64,000 nt of DNA from Caryophanales bacterium (GTDB taxonomy: Bacteria; Bacillota; Bacilli; CAJFEE01). The stretch lies in the NCBI GenBank assembly GCA_029256085.1, contig JAQSYP010000001.1, forward strand, positions 496,001 to 560,000, written 5' to 3'. Both the position numbers and the translations under genes were made by a program. The notes beneath the pieces are model-generated. The model was not told where the DNA came from. It saw only the letters and a program-made list of their open reading frames with translations, and did not search any database. Positions 1 through 7,382 of this stretch are shown in pieces; the stretch's first letter is position 1; each line of letters starts with the position of its first letter.

Positions 1-90
1 TAAAACTACTATTAATGCAAAGTAATTTCCGCCGAAACCAGTACCACATTGATTATAACCTTGAACAGGATAGTTATAGCAGCCGTACAT
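1..90 (-). CDS. YjcZ-like small sporulation peptide (C-terminus cut by window edge)
   Basis: Thirty codons are visible on the minus strand from an ATG at 88-90, with a strong AGGAGG-type ribosome site at about 95-103; the rest lies beyond the window start. The peptide begins MYGCYNYP, continues as a Gly/Tyr/Cys-rich stretch (GTGFGGNYF), and runs into a hydrophobic ALIVVL segment. That layout, Gly/Tyr-rich head followed by a short hydrophobic tail, is typical of the YjcZ family of very short proteins made by spore-forming Bacillaceae. The assignment rests on composition and the recalled family motif; function is not established from sequence. Confidence 0.6.
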   Translation of the reverse strand, partial: MYGCYNYPVQGYNQCGTGFGGNYFALIVVL

Positions 91-215
91 AATATTACCT
101 CCTTTATTAATTACCACTAAAACCGTGGATAATACAGAATATGTAATAATCGGCTTACTGTGTAGGTAAACACCCAGAAATTTGAAGAAAGGTTTCCTTT
201 AGTTGAAAATAACAC

Positions 216-653
216 CTATTTATTAAACATAATTCTTCCATTAGAGAACTCAACTTGAGTCTTTAACTTTTTCCCAATAAATTTAACTAATTCGATTGCT
301 TTTGTAACATCACCTTGTGTTGAATTGTCGTTAGTAACAAATTGTATAACTTTCGATAATTCTTTTTGTGGCTCATTACCGACTATTATTTCAGTTTCCT
401 TTTCTGCTATTCCGACAATAATCATCTTATATCCAGGCTTATCCGAATATAAATAAAACCAGCTTTCACCTAATTCATTATCTTTTATCATGTATGGAAA
501 TGAAGATTTTTCATAGTCCCAATCTAATTGCTTACCAGTCAACTTATTAACATCTATATATTCTTTTAATAAATTTTTCACATCCTGTAAATTATCTATT
601 TTACTATTGGTAGAGTTTTCATTATTGATAAAAATAAATGCTGATTTTGACAT
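216..653 (-). CDS. Small conserved protein, possibly DUF1885 family
   Basis: This encodes a 145-residue soluble protein with no signal peptide, membrane segment or recognised catalytic motif. Start at 653 follows a weak GGAG-type site. It begins MSKSAFIFIN, has a central YxxDKPGYKMIIVGIA segment and ends with NGRIMFNK. The overall layout and the NGRIM-type ending resemble the small Bacillus DUF1885 family as I recall it, which also neighbours the DUF3055-like gene and SR1P in relatives, but I could not run a search. It is transcribed divergently from the next gene. Function unknown. Confidence 0.55.
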   Translation of the reverse strand: MSKSAFIFINNENSTNSKIDNLQDVKNLLKEYIDVNKLTGKQLDWDYEKSSFPYMIKDNELGESWFYLYSDKPGYKMIIVGIAEKETEIIVGNEPQKELSKVIQFVTNDNSTQGDVTKAIELVKFIGKKLKTQVEFSNGRIMFNK

Positions 654-842
654 ACTTTCAACTCCTAAATAAAGTTATAATTAATATACGTAATAATAGT
701 TTACAAATTTAACATATGCTAAACAACTAAATTGCATTTACTAACAACGCAAAAAGTCGTATATTAAAATAAAGAATTTCAAACTGGTGATAACATTACT
801 TAATAAATATAGTCTTCAATTTATTCAAAGAGAGGTGCTAAT

Positions 843-1139
843 ATGTATCAAAAATTATATGAAGAGCAAGAAAACTCAAAAGTTAGATTTATCGGTTTCA
901 CTACTGATAATATACGCTATGATTTTGGAATTATTTATACAAGCATGTTTTTTGGAAAGCCTTTAGTTGTATGTATGCAAACTGGAAGATCATCATTAAT
1001 GGATCAAAATGATGTAGACAATGCTGAATTACTAAAGGAATTATTTCAATTAAAGAATCTAGAAGAAGCAAATGAATTAAGTGAAATCTTAAGGGATTTT
1101 GTTCCAGCCCTAGAGTTTTCTCAAGAGTTTGTTGATTAA
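843..1139 (+). CDS. Small conserved protein, probably DUF3055 family
   Basis: This is a 98-residue acidic protein with a good AGAGAGGTG ribosome site upstream of ATG 843. It shows VRFIGFTTDNIRYDFGIIYT followed by MQTGRSSLM and a C-terminal half rich in Glu/Leu. This matches my memory of the Bacillus DUF3055 family (a RFxxF start, an xxSGRS/QTGRS turn, then an acidic helical tail). There is no signal peptide or membrane segment. It is monocistronic: a hairpin terminator overlaps its stop codon. Function unknown. Confidence 0.6.
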   Translation: MYQKLYEEQENSKVRFIGFTTDNIRYDFGIIYTSMFFGKPLVVCMQTGRSSLMDQNDVDNAELLKELFQLKNLEEANELSEILRDFVPALEFSQEFVD

Positions 1140-1160
1140 AGAGCGAAAGTGCTCTTTTTT
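1138..1160 (+). terminator. Intrinsic terminator after the DUF3055-like gene
   Basis: AAAGAGC pairs with GCTCTTT around a GAAAGT loop, followed by a T-run. The stem includes the stop codon of the upstream gene. Confidence 0.75.
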
Positions 1161-1193
1161 AAAAGTATAAAAATGTATTATTAAACATTTTCC

Positions 1194-1300
1194 AAAACTG
1201 CTCGCTTTCCGCGGGCACGGCCTAAACTAATTTTTGCAAGTTTCACTTGCAAAAATGGATTTTCGGCTCGTGCTGTTCCCGCTGGAGTCGAGCAGTTTTT
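1194..1300 (+). repeat. Dispersed palindromic element, family A copy 1
   Basis: This is a compound inverted repeat. The outer arms AAAACTGCTCG and CGAGCAGTTTT pair. Inside them the CGCGGGCACGGCC arm faces GGCTCGTGCTGTTCCCGC, and the centre is TTTTTGCAAG/CTTGCAAAAA. It is nearly identical to elements at 7191-7300, 35925-36032 and, inverted, 55641-55760. It lies between a gene terminator and a family B element, and no reading frame runs through it. Confidence 0.85.
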
Positions 1301-1365
1301 CCATCGGGTGATAATCCTCTATTTATTAAAAGGACTTGGCAGAGCCAAGTTTATTTTAGCTAATA

Positions 1366-1468
1366 AGAAAAGTATAAACTTTTGACTAGTTTATACTTTC
1401 CTAACGCATAAGGGCAACTACGGCTCTGCTGTCGCCCTTAAGGCTCGGCAATCGCCGAGTTTTCTTTA
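1366..1468 (+). repeat. Dispersed triple-hairpin element, family B copy 1
   Basis: Three consecutive hairpins are visible: AAAGTATAAACT/AGTTTATACTTT, then AAGGGC...GCCCTT enclosing a GGCTCTGCTGTC stem, then CTCGGC-AATC-GCCGAG followed by TTTTCTTT. Related copies lie at 16861, 18729 and 25632 in the same orientation. This copy has AGTTT where the others have AGTTC, which makes the first stem perfect and so supports selection for the fold. The T-tract after the third stem is terminator-like. Confidence 0.85.
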
Positions 1469-1566
1469 TTTGCAATTTTTGATAAAGATAAAATTAAACA
1501 AATTCAAATCTGTATGATAATATTGAGTTATACTGACAATCTTTTACACTAGAAAGGAATATTATC

Positions 1567-2934
1567 GTGGGAAAAATCTCGTTTAAACTAGGCATGATAT
1601 TCTTTGTATTTATGCTTTTAATACAAATGACTTTATTTTTCTTTTTATATTATGGATTGGTAGAAACCTTAATTGAGGACGAGCTAAAAGATTTAAGAGC
1701 CAGGGGAAATTCTCACAGGGATTTATTAGAACAAAACATTAATCATTTTACCCTTAATTATATTACTTTACTCGAAGCTAAGGCTGAAACGATTGTTGTT
1801 GTTACTGATATGAGAGGCGAAATCATTGCTGCTTCTGATCCAGTTAAAGAAGGTATTGTAGATATATTGAAAAAACATAGAACAGTACAAGATCGAGAAG
1901 GCATTATAATTGAGAATTCTTGGGAAGATTCACCGTATATTTCAACGATCTCTCCTATTATTAAGAATAAGCAAATTACTGGGTTCGTATATATGTTCTT
2001 ACACACAAATGCTATTAAATCCAAAATTGAACCATTGAATCAATATTTTGTTTTAATTGGTTTTTTCTCACTAGTGTTTACGATTAGTACTATTTTCTTC
2101 TTATCAAAGCTAATTACTAATCCTTTATTAAAAATGAAAAAAGCGACAGAAAAAATTAGTAAAGGTGAGTTAGATATTGTTATACCAGTTAATGGGGACG
2201 ATGAATTATCAGGTCTTGCTGGATCAATTAATAAGCTTGCAAGTGATTTAAATACGATGAAAAATGCAAGAAATGATTTTTTATCATCAATCTCACATGA
2301 GTTACAAACACCGTTAACATATTTAAAAGGGTATGCAGATGTTGCGCAAAGAGATAATATTGCTGATTCAGATAGAAAGAATTATCTAAGAATTATTCAA
2401 GATGAAGCTGGTAGAGTGTCAAGTCTTGTCAAAAATTTATTTGATCTAGCTAAATTAGATCAACATGCTTTTACAATTGAGGTACACGAAGTTAACTTAT
2501 CGGACATTATTAATAATGTCGGCGAAAAGGTAAGAACAATGTTTTTAGAGAATGGGATGGAACTTTATATCGATTGTCCTAAAAAATTGAATGTATATAT
2601 AGATAGTACAAGATTTGAACAAGTACTTTATAATTTGTTAGATAATAGTAGAAAATACTCACCGGAAGGAAGCTTTGTCCGTGTGAAGGCATATGAATCA
2701 AAGGAAAGTATAAACATTACAATTGCTGATAATGGTTATGGAATTCCTGAAAGTGATTTACCACACATCTTTGATAGGCTATATCGTGTAGAACAATCAC
2801 GATCTAGAAAAACAGGTGGACATGGATTAGGGTTATCTATCGTTAGAGAAGTAATTGAAGCCCACGGTGGTAAAATACTTGCAGAAAGTGAACTTGGTGT
2901 CGGAACAACTATGAAAATAACGATTCCAAAATAA
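1567..2934 (+). CDS. Membrane sensor histidine kinase (HAMP, HisKA, HATPase)
   Basis: This 455-residue kinase starts at GTG 1567 after AAAGGAAT. TM1 spans about residues 8-30, an external sensing region about 31-158 and TM2 about 159-180, followed by HAMP (about 181-235). The HisKA box has the phospho-acceptor His244 in SHELQTPL, with Gln where most kinases have Arg. The N box lies at about 356-365 (NLLDNSRKYS), G1 is DNGYGIP (388-394) and G2 is GGHGLGLSI (417-425). It is paired with the response regulator 9 nt downstream. The external domain is not one I recognise, so the signal is unknown. Family B repeat DNA lies just upstream. Confidence 0.92.
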   Translation: MGKISFKLGMIFFVFMLLIQMTLFFFLYYGLVETLIEDELKDLRARGNSHRDLLEQNINHFTLNYITLLEAKAETIVVVTDMRGEIIAASDPVKEGIVDILKKHRTVQDREGIIIENSWEDSPYISTISPIIKNKQITGFVYMFLHTNAIKSKIEPLNQYFVLIGFFSLVFTISTIFFLSKLITNPLLKMKKATEKISKGELDIVIPVNGDDELSGLAGSINKLASDLNTMKNARNDFLSSISHELQTPLTYLKGYADVAQRDNIADSDRKNYLRIIQDEAGRVSSLVKNLFDLAKLDQHAFTIEVHEVNLSDIINNVGEKVRTMFLENGMELYIDCPKKLNVYIDSTRFEQVLYNLLDNSRKYSPEGSFVRVKAYESKESINITIADNGYGIPESDLPHIFDRLYRVEQSRSRKTGGHGLGLSIVREVIEAHGGKILAESELGVGTTMKITIPK

Positions 2935-2943
2935 GGAGGAGCC

Positions 2944-3615
2944 ATGAAAAAGATTTTAATAATAGACGATGAAGAACGTATGTTAGACTTAATCTCATTG
3001 TATCTTTCAATGCAAGGTTATTCTTGTATGAAAGCAACTTCTGGTATGCAAGGATTAGAAATTTTGGAGCAAGAGCGTATAGATTTAGTATTATTAGATG
3101 CAATGATGCCAGAAATGGATGGTTGGGAAACATGTAAAGAAATTAGAAGCTTCTCTGAAGTTCCTGTTATCCTTGTTACAGCAAGGCATGCTAAGGAAGA
3201 TATCGTAAAGGGATTATCAATTGGTGCTGACGACTATATTACAAAACCATTTGACGAGAAAGAATTAATTGCACGTATTGAAGCTATTTTAAGAAGGGTA
3301 AATAAACATCCAGTAGTTGAATGTAATGGATTATTATGGGATGAAGAGAAGTTCTCAATAAGTTTTGGCGGTAAATCTCTTGTAGTTACACCAAAGGAAT
3401 TCGCTTTAATAGGTAAGTTAATAAAGAATCCTAACAAAGTATTAACTAGAGATCAACTAATTGAATCATTGTGGGACGACGACACTGAGACTGAAGGAAG
3501 AACTATCGACTCTCACATAAGAAATATACGCGAGAAATTAAGAGTTGTAGGTTTTCCTGTGGAGGAACACCTTAAGACAGTCTGGGGTATCGGATACAAA
3601 TGGGTGCAAAGCTAA
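2944..3615 (+). CDS. OmpR/PhoB-family response regulator
   Basis: This 223-residue regulator has a receiver domain (residues 1-120) with acidic pocket DD(8-9), phospho-acceptor Asp52 in LLDAMMPEMDGW, VTARH, and Lys in YITKPF. It is followed by a winged-helix DNA-binding domain (about 130-222) with TPKEFAL and a GRTIDSHIRNIREKL recognition region. It starts at ATG 2944 behind TAAGGAGGAG, 9 nt after the kinase stop, so the two are co-transcribed and presumably form one phosphorelay. A terminator overlaps the stop codon. Targets cannot be told from the sequence. Confidence 0.93.
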   Translation: MKKILIIDDEERMLDLISLYLSMQGYSCMKATSGMQGLEILEQERIDLVLLDAMMPEMDGWETCKEIRSFSEVPVILVTARHAKEDIVKGLSIGADDYITKPFDEKELIARIEAILRRVNKHPVVECNGLLWDEEKFSISFGGKSLVVTPKEFALIGKLIKNPNKVLTRDQLIESLWDDDTETEGRTIDSHIRNIREKLRVVGFPVEEHLKTVWGIGYKWVQS

Positions 3616-3627
3616 TTTGCACCTTTT
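3603..3627 (+). terminator. Terminator of the two-component operon
   Basis: GGTGCAAA and TTTGCACC form the stem, followed by TTTTT. The stop codon of the response regulator sits within the hairpin. Confidence 0.75.
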
Positions 3628-3658
3628 TATATATTTTAGTTAGAGGCGGAATCTGTTC

Positions 3659-4126
3659 ATGAAAATATTTACTAATAATTTTATATCGCCATTAGGTAAA
3701 CTGAAAATTACTGCTAGTGCAGTTGGAGTTGTTGGGTGTGAATTTATTTGTGATAATGAATTTGTTGATGTTAGTCCAAATGAAATTACTGATGAATGTA
3801 TTAAACAATTAGAGGAATACTTTAATAAAGTTAGATACGAATTTACTTTACCATTAGTGTTCTCTGGAACTAATTTTCAAAAATCGGTTTGGAATCAATT
3901 GATTACTATTGGATATGGTAAGACTGCAACTTATAAAGATATTGCAGTAAATTTAAATAATCCCAAAGCTGTAAGAGCTGTAGGAAATGCAAATAATAAA
4001 AATAAAATCGCAATAATTATTCCTTGTCATCGTATAATCGGTTCGAATGGCAAATTGGTAGGTTATGCTGGAGGTCTTGATAAAAAAGATTGGCTACTAA
4101 AACATGAGGGTTTCACAATAGTATAA
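3659..4126 (+). CDS. ogt: Methylated-DNA--[protein]-cysteine S-methyltransferase
   Basis: This 155-residue single-turnover repair protein takes the alkyl group from O6-alkylguanine onto its own cysteine. The active-site motif IIPCHRII puts the acceptor at Cys123. The DNA-binding helix-turn-helix region precedes it (SVWNQL ... YGKTATYKDIA ... NNPKAVRAVG), and the C-terminal GYAGGLDKKDWLLKHE is typical. The length suits the short Ogt type without an Ada regulatory domain. It starts at ATG 3659 behind GAGGCGGAA. It stands alone between the two-component operon and SR1. Confidence 0.93.
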   Translation: MKIFTNNFISPLGKLKITASAVGVVGCEFICDNEFVDVSPNEITDECIKQLEEYFNKVRYEFTLPLVFSGTNFQKSVWNQLITIGYGKTATYKDIAVNLNNPKAVRAVGNANNKNKIAIIIPCHRIIGSNGKLVGYAGGLDKKDWLLKHEGFTIV

Positions 4127-4243
4127 CACATTTAAAAATTTTATAAGGTTTTCCAAAAAAATCCATTATTTAGTTAAGTATAAATTGTATAATTAACATA
4201 TAATATTAATGAAATATAAATATGTTATACATAAAAGATGTTA

Positions 4244-4272
4244 TTGACATAAATAGTATAACACATTAGAAT
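4244..4272 (+). promoter_or_regulatory. Sigma-A promoter of SR1
   Basis: TTGACA (4244-4249), a 17-nt spacer and TAGAAT (4267-4272). The predicted start is near 4279. A cre-like pseudo-palindrome GTTAAGCGTTTACA (4276-4289) overlaps the start region, consistent with carbon control of SR1 in B. subtilis, although its first two consensus positions are off. Confidence 0.75.
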
Positions 4273-4307
4273 AAAGTTAAGCGTTTACAATAAAAGGAGC
4301 GATTTTA

Positions 4308-4433
4308 ATGGGTACAATCGTATGTCAAGGCTGCAATAGAACATTAGGTCATTTCGAAGATGAAAAAGTAACTACTTTGTATAGTACAAATGAAAATTGT
4401 GATTGTGCAAAAAATGAAATAGAAAGTAATTAA
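4308..4433 (+). CDS. SR1P, GapA-binding peptide encoded by SR1 RNA
   Basis: A 41-residue peptide starts at ATG 4308 behind a strong AAAGGAGCG ribosome site. It reads MGTIVCQGCNRTLGHFE, then a short acidic and Ser/Thr stretch, then CDCAKNE; the two CxxC/CxC cysteine pairs are as in SR1P. In B. subtilis this peptide (39 residues) binds glyceraldehyde-3-phosphate dehydrogenase GapA and promotes its partnership with RNase J1. The peptide is too short for most gene callers but is well supported by the promoter, ribosome site, terminator and genomic position. Confidence 0.85.
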   Translation: MGTIVCQGCNRTLGHFEDEKVTTLYSTNENCDCAKNEIESN

Positions 4434-4463
4434 TTTACTTAGGGGATAGGGAATTAAAACATA

Positions 4464-4498
4464 AAGGTATATAGCGACTGCTATATACCTTATTTTTA
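4464..4498 (+). terminator. SR1 terminator
   Basis: A 12-bp stem, AAGGTATATAGC with GCTATATACCTT around a GACT loop, is followed by ATTTTTATT. Confidence 0.8.
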
Positions 4499-4512
4499 TT
4501 CGCAAAAATAAA

Positions 4513-4538
4513 GCTGTCGAGATATTCTTCTCAACAGC
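4513..4538 (-). terminator. Terminator of speA
   Basis: A GCTGTTGAGA/TCTCGACAGC hairpin reading on the minus strand is followed by TTTATTTTTG; it has one mismatch. It lies 10 nt beyond the speA stop. Confidence 0.7.
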
Positions 4539-4547
4539 ATAAATCCT

Positions 4548-6020
4548 CTATCTAATCGCGTGTTCTGCTTTTATTACTCTCAAATAATTTATTTCTGGAT
4601 CTTCTGGTCCTTGAACAGGTAATTCAGCATCCTTATTTCTTTTAATATATTCTATTAGATCATCCGTAATAATTTCACCAGGAATATATATCGGAATCCC
4701 AGGTGGATATACCATAATAAATTCTGCAATAATTCTACCAGCAGCTTCATTAATCTTTATTCTTTCAGTAGTCGCGTAGAATGCTTCTCTTGGAGAAATA
4801 GCTAAAGATGGTATATCAGGAATATCGACTTTAACAACTTTTCCTTCCTCAGCAAAGTGTTTAAACTCTTCAACTAAATGCTTCAAGGCTTTTATAAGAA
4901 GTTTTAAATCATCTTCACTTTCTCCTAACGTAACTAAGCATAGGATATTATACAAATCTGAAAGTTCAACTTCTATATTATAATTTTCCCTTAACCACAC
5001 TTCTACGTCATGACCTGTAACTCCTAATTTTTTCACAGAAATTATAAGTTTTGAAGGGTCGAAATTAAAAGTTTCGGGACGACCGAGTATATCCTCACCT
5101 GGACAATATAAATATGGTATTTTATTAATTTCGCTTCTCGTCCAATTAGCTAAACTGATAGATCTATCGAGTTGATTGTGTCCTTCAGTTGCTAAATATT
5201 TTCTTGCACAGTCTAATGACGAAAGTAATATATAAGATGTTGACGTTGTAGTCAACATACTAAGGACTGCTTGAACTCTTTCTTTTTTTACTAAACCTTC
5301 TTTAAGATTTAATATAGAAGACTGAGTAAGTGAGCCACCAAGTTTATGAACACTTGTTGCTGCTAAATCAGCGCCTGCTTGCATTGCGGATAAAGGTAAT
5401 TTCTCGTTAAATGGCAGGTGAACCCCATGGGCTTCATCAACTAAGACAGGAATATCATAAGAATGCGCAATTTCAACAACTTTTTTTAAATCAGTTGTAT
5501 AACCATAGTATGTCGGATTAATAACTAACAAACCTTTTGCGTCAGGGTGTAGCTCAAGTGCTTTCTCTACAGCATGTGTAGTAACACCATGTGAGATTCC
5601 CAAATTCTCATCGATTTCTGGGTGAATAAATACAGGTTTTGCACCTGAAAATATTATTGCAGACATTATTGATTTATGAACGTTTCTAGGAACGATTATC
5701 TTTTCTCCTGGTCCAACAACACTCATAATCATTGCAATAATAGCACCTGAAGTACCTTGTACTGAGAAAAAAGTATAGTCAGCATGAAATGCTTCTGCGG
5801 CTAGTTCTTGTGCCTTGAGTATCATTGATTTTGGATGATGTAGGTCATCTAAAGGAGCGATATTTATTAAATCTATAGAAAGTGCATTTTCTCCAATAAA
5901 TTTTCTGAAATCAGGATCCATTCCGGCCCCTTTTTTATGGCCAGGTATATGAAACTGAACAGGATTTTTTGAAGCATGTTCAACTAATCCAGTGAACAGT
6001 GGTGTTTCGTGTTGAGACAT
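4548..6020 (-). CDS. speA: PLP-dependent arginine/lysine/ornithine decarboxylase, probably SpeA
   Basis: A 490-residue fold-type I amino-acid decarboxylase of the compact Bacillus type. PLP-binding Lys226 is in SVHKLGGS, the DEAH motif (195-198) holds the cofactor-contacting Asp and His, and SVQGTSGA lies near 86-93. In B. subtilis the protein at this position, SpeA, decarboxylates arginine to agmatine for polyamine synthesis. Start ATG 6020 follows a GGGGG site. Its context (SR1 downstream, yktA divergent) matches B. subtilis exactly and is the reason for choosing arginine over lysine or ornithine as substrate; the sequence alone does not decide that. Confidence 0.88.
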   Translation of the reverse strand: MSQHETPLFTGLVEHASKNPVQFHIPGHKKGAGMDPDFRKFIGENALSIDLINIAPLDDLHHPKSMILKAQELAAEAFHADYTFFSVQGTSGAIIAMIMSVVGPGEKIIVPRNVHKSIMSAIIFSGAKPVFIHPEIDENLGISHGVTTHAVEKALELHPDAKGLLVINPTYYGYTTDLKKVVEIAHSYDIPVLVDEAHGVHLPFNEKLPLSAMQAGADLAATSVHKLGGSLTQSSILNLKEGLVKKERVQAVLSMLTTTSTSYILLSSLDCARKYLATEGHNQLDRSISLANWTRSEINKIPYLYCPGEDILGRPETFNFDPSKLIISVKKLGVTGHDVEVWLRENYNIEVELSDLYNILCLVTLGESEDDLKLLIKALKHLVEEFKHFAEEGKVVKVDIPDIPSLAISPREAFYATTERIKINEAAGRIIAEFIMVYPPGIPIYIPGEIITDDLIEYIKRNKDAELPVQGPEDPEINYLRVIKAEHAIR

Positions 6021-6162
6021 TTTTGTACCCCCTTATGATAATTAAGTATGTTTATTAGCATAATTTTAATTTAATTAAGCTAAAAGGGTCATCTACAGTA
6101 GTATTACCTAAAGTTTCGACTTAACTAAACAAACAAAAGAATTATAGCATTTATAAAGAAGG

Positions 6163-6191
6163 TTGCAAAGAAAATTATTAAGCAATATGAT
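6163..6191 (+). promoter_or_regulatory. Sigma-A promoter of yktA
   Basis: TTGCAA (6163-6168), a 17-nt spacer and TATGAT (6186-6191), 45 nt upstream of the yktA start. Confidence 0.6.
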
Positions 6192-6235
6192 TAAATAGTG
6201 AAAAAACTTTTAATAAGAAAGTGAGAATTATATAA

Positions 6236-6508
6236 ATGAGTGAATATACTTACCCAATTAACTATTCATGGTCAACAGATGAACTTATAATAATAGTAAA
6301 ATTTTATGAAGTTATTGAAAAAGCATATGAATCAGGTGTAAACAGAAAAATACTTATGGACCATTATCGTAACTTCAAGACAATTGTAAATTCTATATCC
6401 GAAGAGAAGAAAATAGATAAGGAATTTCAGGAAGTCAGTGGTTACTCTATATATAAAGTCATAAAAAAAGCAAAAGAAAGTGATGATACTTCTATTATAA
6501 AAGGTTAA
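6236..6508 (+). CDS. yktA: UPF0223 family protein YktA
   Basis: A 90-residue soluble protein starting [20 protein letters not shown], the diagnostic opening of the UPF0223 family. It then has a helical body with [17 protein letters not shown] and ends in a Lys/Glu-rich helix. It sits divergent to speA, as in B. subtilis. The usual next gene, yktB, is absent; the tryptophan operon occupies that place. Function unknown. Confidence 0.88.
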   Translation: MSEYTYPINYSWSTDELIIIVKFYEVIEKAYESGVNRKILMDHYRNFKTIVNSISEEKKIDKEFQEVSGYSIYKVIKKAKESDDTSIIKG

Positions 6509-6550
6509 AGGTAATCTATTTAAAAATTTAGAAAATACTGAATAAAGTAA

Positions 6551-6579
6551 TTGACATTAGAATATAATTGGAATATGAT
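6551..6579 (+). promoter_or_regulatory. Sigma-A promoter of the trp operon
   Basis: TTGACA (6551-6556), a 17-nt spacer and TATGAT (6574-6579). It places the transcript start near 6586, just before the first T-box stem I. Confidence 0.8.
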
Positions 6580-6599
6580 TTAAAACAATAAAGTATTTA

Positions 6600-6870
6600 T
6601 ACTAATGCTTTGATGAAGAATAGTAACATTTACTCATACCTATAGAGAGCTGATGGTTGGTGGAAATCAGTGGAAAGTAAATGCGAATGGACTTCTAGCA
6701 TCCAAACCGAACACCTTGTAAGGTTAGTAGGCCTTGGCGAAACTCTCATCGTTACAAGAGAAGGTATTAATTGTTTAAAACAATGATACTCATGAAGTGG
6801 GCTGATTTTCAGCTAATTAAGGTGGTACCACGGGTCTCCCGTCCTTTTATAGGATTGGAGACCCTTTTTG
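6600..6870 (+). promoter_or_regulatory. T-box riboswitch 1 of the trp leader (tRNA-Trp sensing)
   Basis: Stem I carries the conserved AGAGAGCTGATGGTTGGTG segment, and the specifier loop reads GAATGGAC with UGG (Trp) at 6688-6690. The T-box motif AAGGTGGTACCACG lies at 6819-6832. The terminator GGGTCTCC ... GGAGACCC plus TTTTT spans 6832-6869. When uncharged tRNA-Trp binds, the antiterminator forms and transcription continues into the second T-box. The bulge reads UGGU, which can only make a wobble with a G discriminator base. No TRAP-type (G/U)AG repeat run is present. Confidence 0.9.
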
Positions 6871-6927
6871 TTTTTATATAATAACTAAATCGTTGAGTAA
6901 GGAAAGTACTTAATTTTTAATTCTTTA

Positions 6928-7162
6928 CAGAGAGCTAGGGAAGGTGTGAACCTGGCAAGAAGGAATTAAGGAATGGTCTTACAAGAGGTAACTTGAATTA
7001 TAGTAGAGTTATCCGGAGTTCCACCGTTAAAAGGATAGGATATAAGATTACTCTCGTATCTGAAAAAGGGACCATTCTGTTGGTCTGAAAAGAGGTGGCA
7101 CCACGCTAAGGAATCGTCCTCTATGTGTATGAACAATCATGCACATAGAGGGCGATTTTTTA
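6928..7162 (+). promoter_or_regulatory. T-box riboswitch 2 of the trp leader (tRNA-Trp sensing)
   Basis: A second complete T-box follows the first by about 60 nt. AGAGAGC opens stem I, the specifier loop reads GGAATGGTC with UGG at 6974-6976, and the core GGTGGCACCACG lies at 7094-7105. The terminator, CGTCCTCTATGTG paired with CACATAGAGGGCG plus TTTTTT, spans 7115-7162. The bulge is UGGC, complementary to a GCCA acceptor end as in Bacillus tRNA-Trp. Two Trp T-boxes in series should give tighter off-states than one; tandem trp T-boxes are known in the B. cereus group. Confidence 0.92.
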
Positions 7163-7190
7163 TTTAAGTGAAAGTATAAAAATTACATTC

Positions 7191-7300
7191 GCAGAAAATG
7201 CTCGCTTTCCGCGGGCACGGCCTCAACTAATTTTTGCAAGTTTACACTTGCAAAAATGGATTTTCGACTCGTGCTGTTCCCGCTGGAGTCTTGCAGTTTC
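7191..7300 (+). repeat. Dispersed palindromic element, family A copy 2, inside the trp leader
   Basis: Same core as copy 1 with TTTTTGCAAG/CTTGCAAAAA at its centre. The right flank (CTTCGTGTAATAAATTAA, TTCTAAGAG) is shared with copy 3, so the full element may reach to about 7340. It lies between the second T-box terminator and the trpE ribosome site, within the transcribed leader, where it would fold into a large hairpin in the mRNA. Confidence 0.85.
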
Positions 7301-7382
7301 CAGCTTCGTGTAATAAATTAATCTTTCCTTCTAAGAGGACTTGGCAAAGATAGATAAATTAAATTAGAAAGGAGCAGTTGAT

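Larger units (their letters stand above)
4279..4498 (+). ncRNA. SR1 dual-function regulatory RNA
   Basis: A short transcript of about 220 nt runs from the promoter at 4244-4272 to the terminator at 4464-4496 (AAGGTATATAGC/GCTATATACCTT plus T-run). It contains the SR1P reading frame and sits just before speA, the same place as SR1 in B. subtilis. There SR1 (about 205 nt) pairs with ahrC mRNA and also encodes a GapA-binding peptide. Size, position and peptide all agree. The base-pairing role here is inferred from the family, since ahrC is not in the window. Confidence 0.75.

Noticed and set aside
6600-7162. TRAP binding site in the trp leader
   Set aside because: No run of GAG/UAG triplets at regular spacing; two complete T-boxes explain the regulation.
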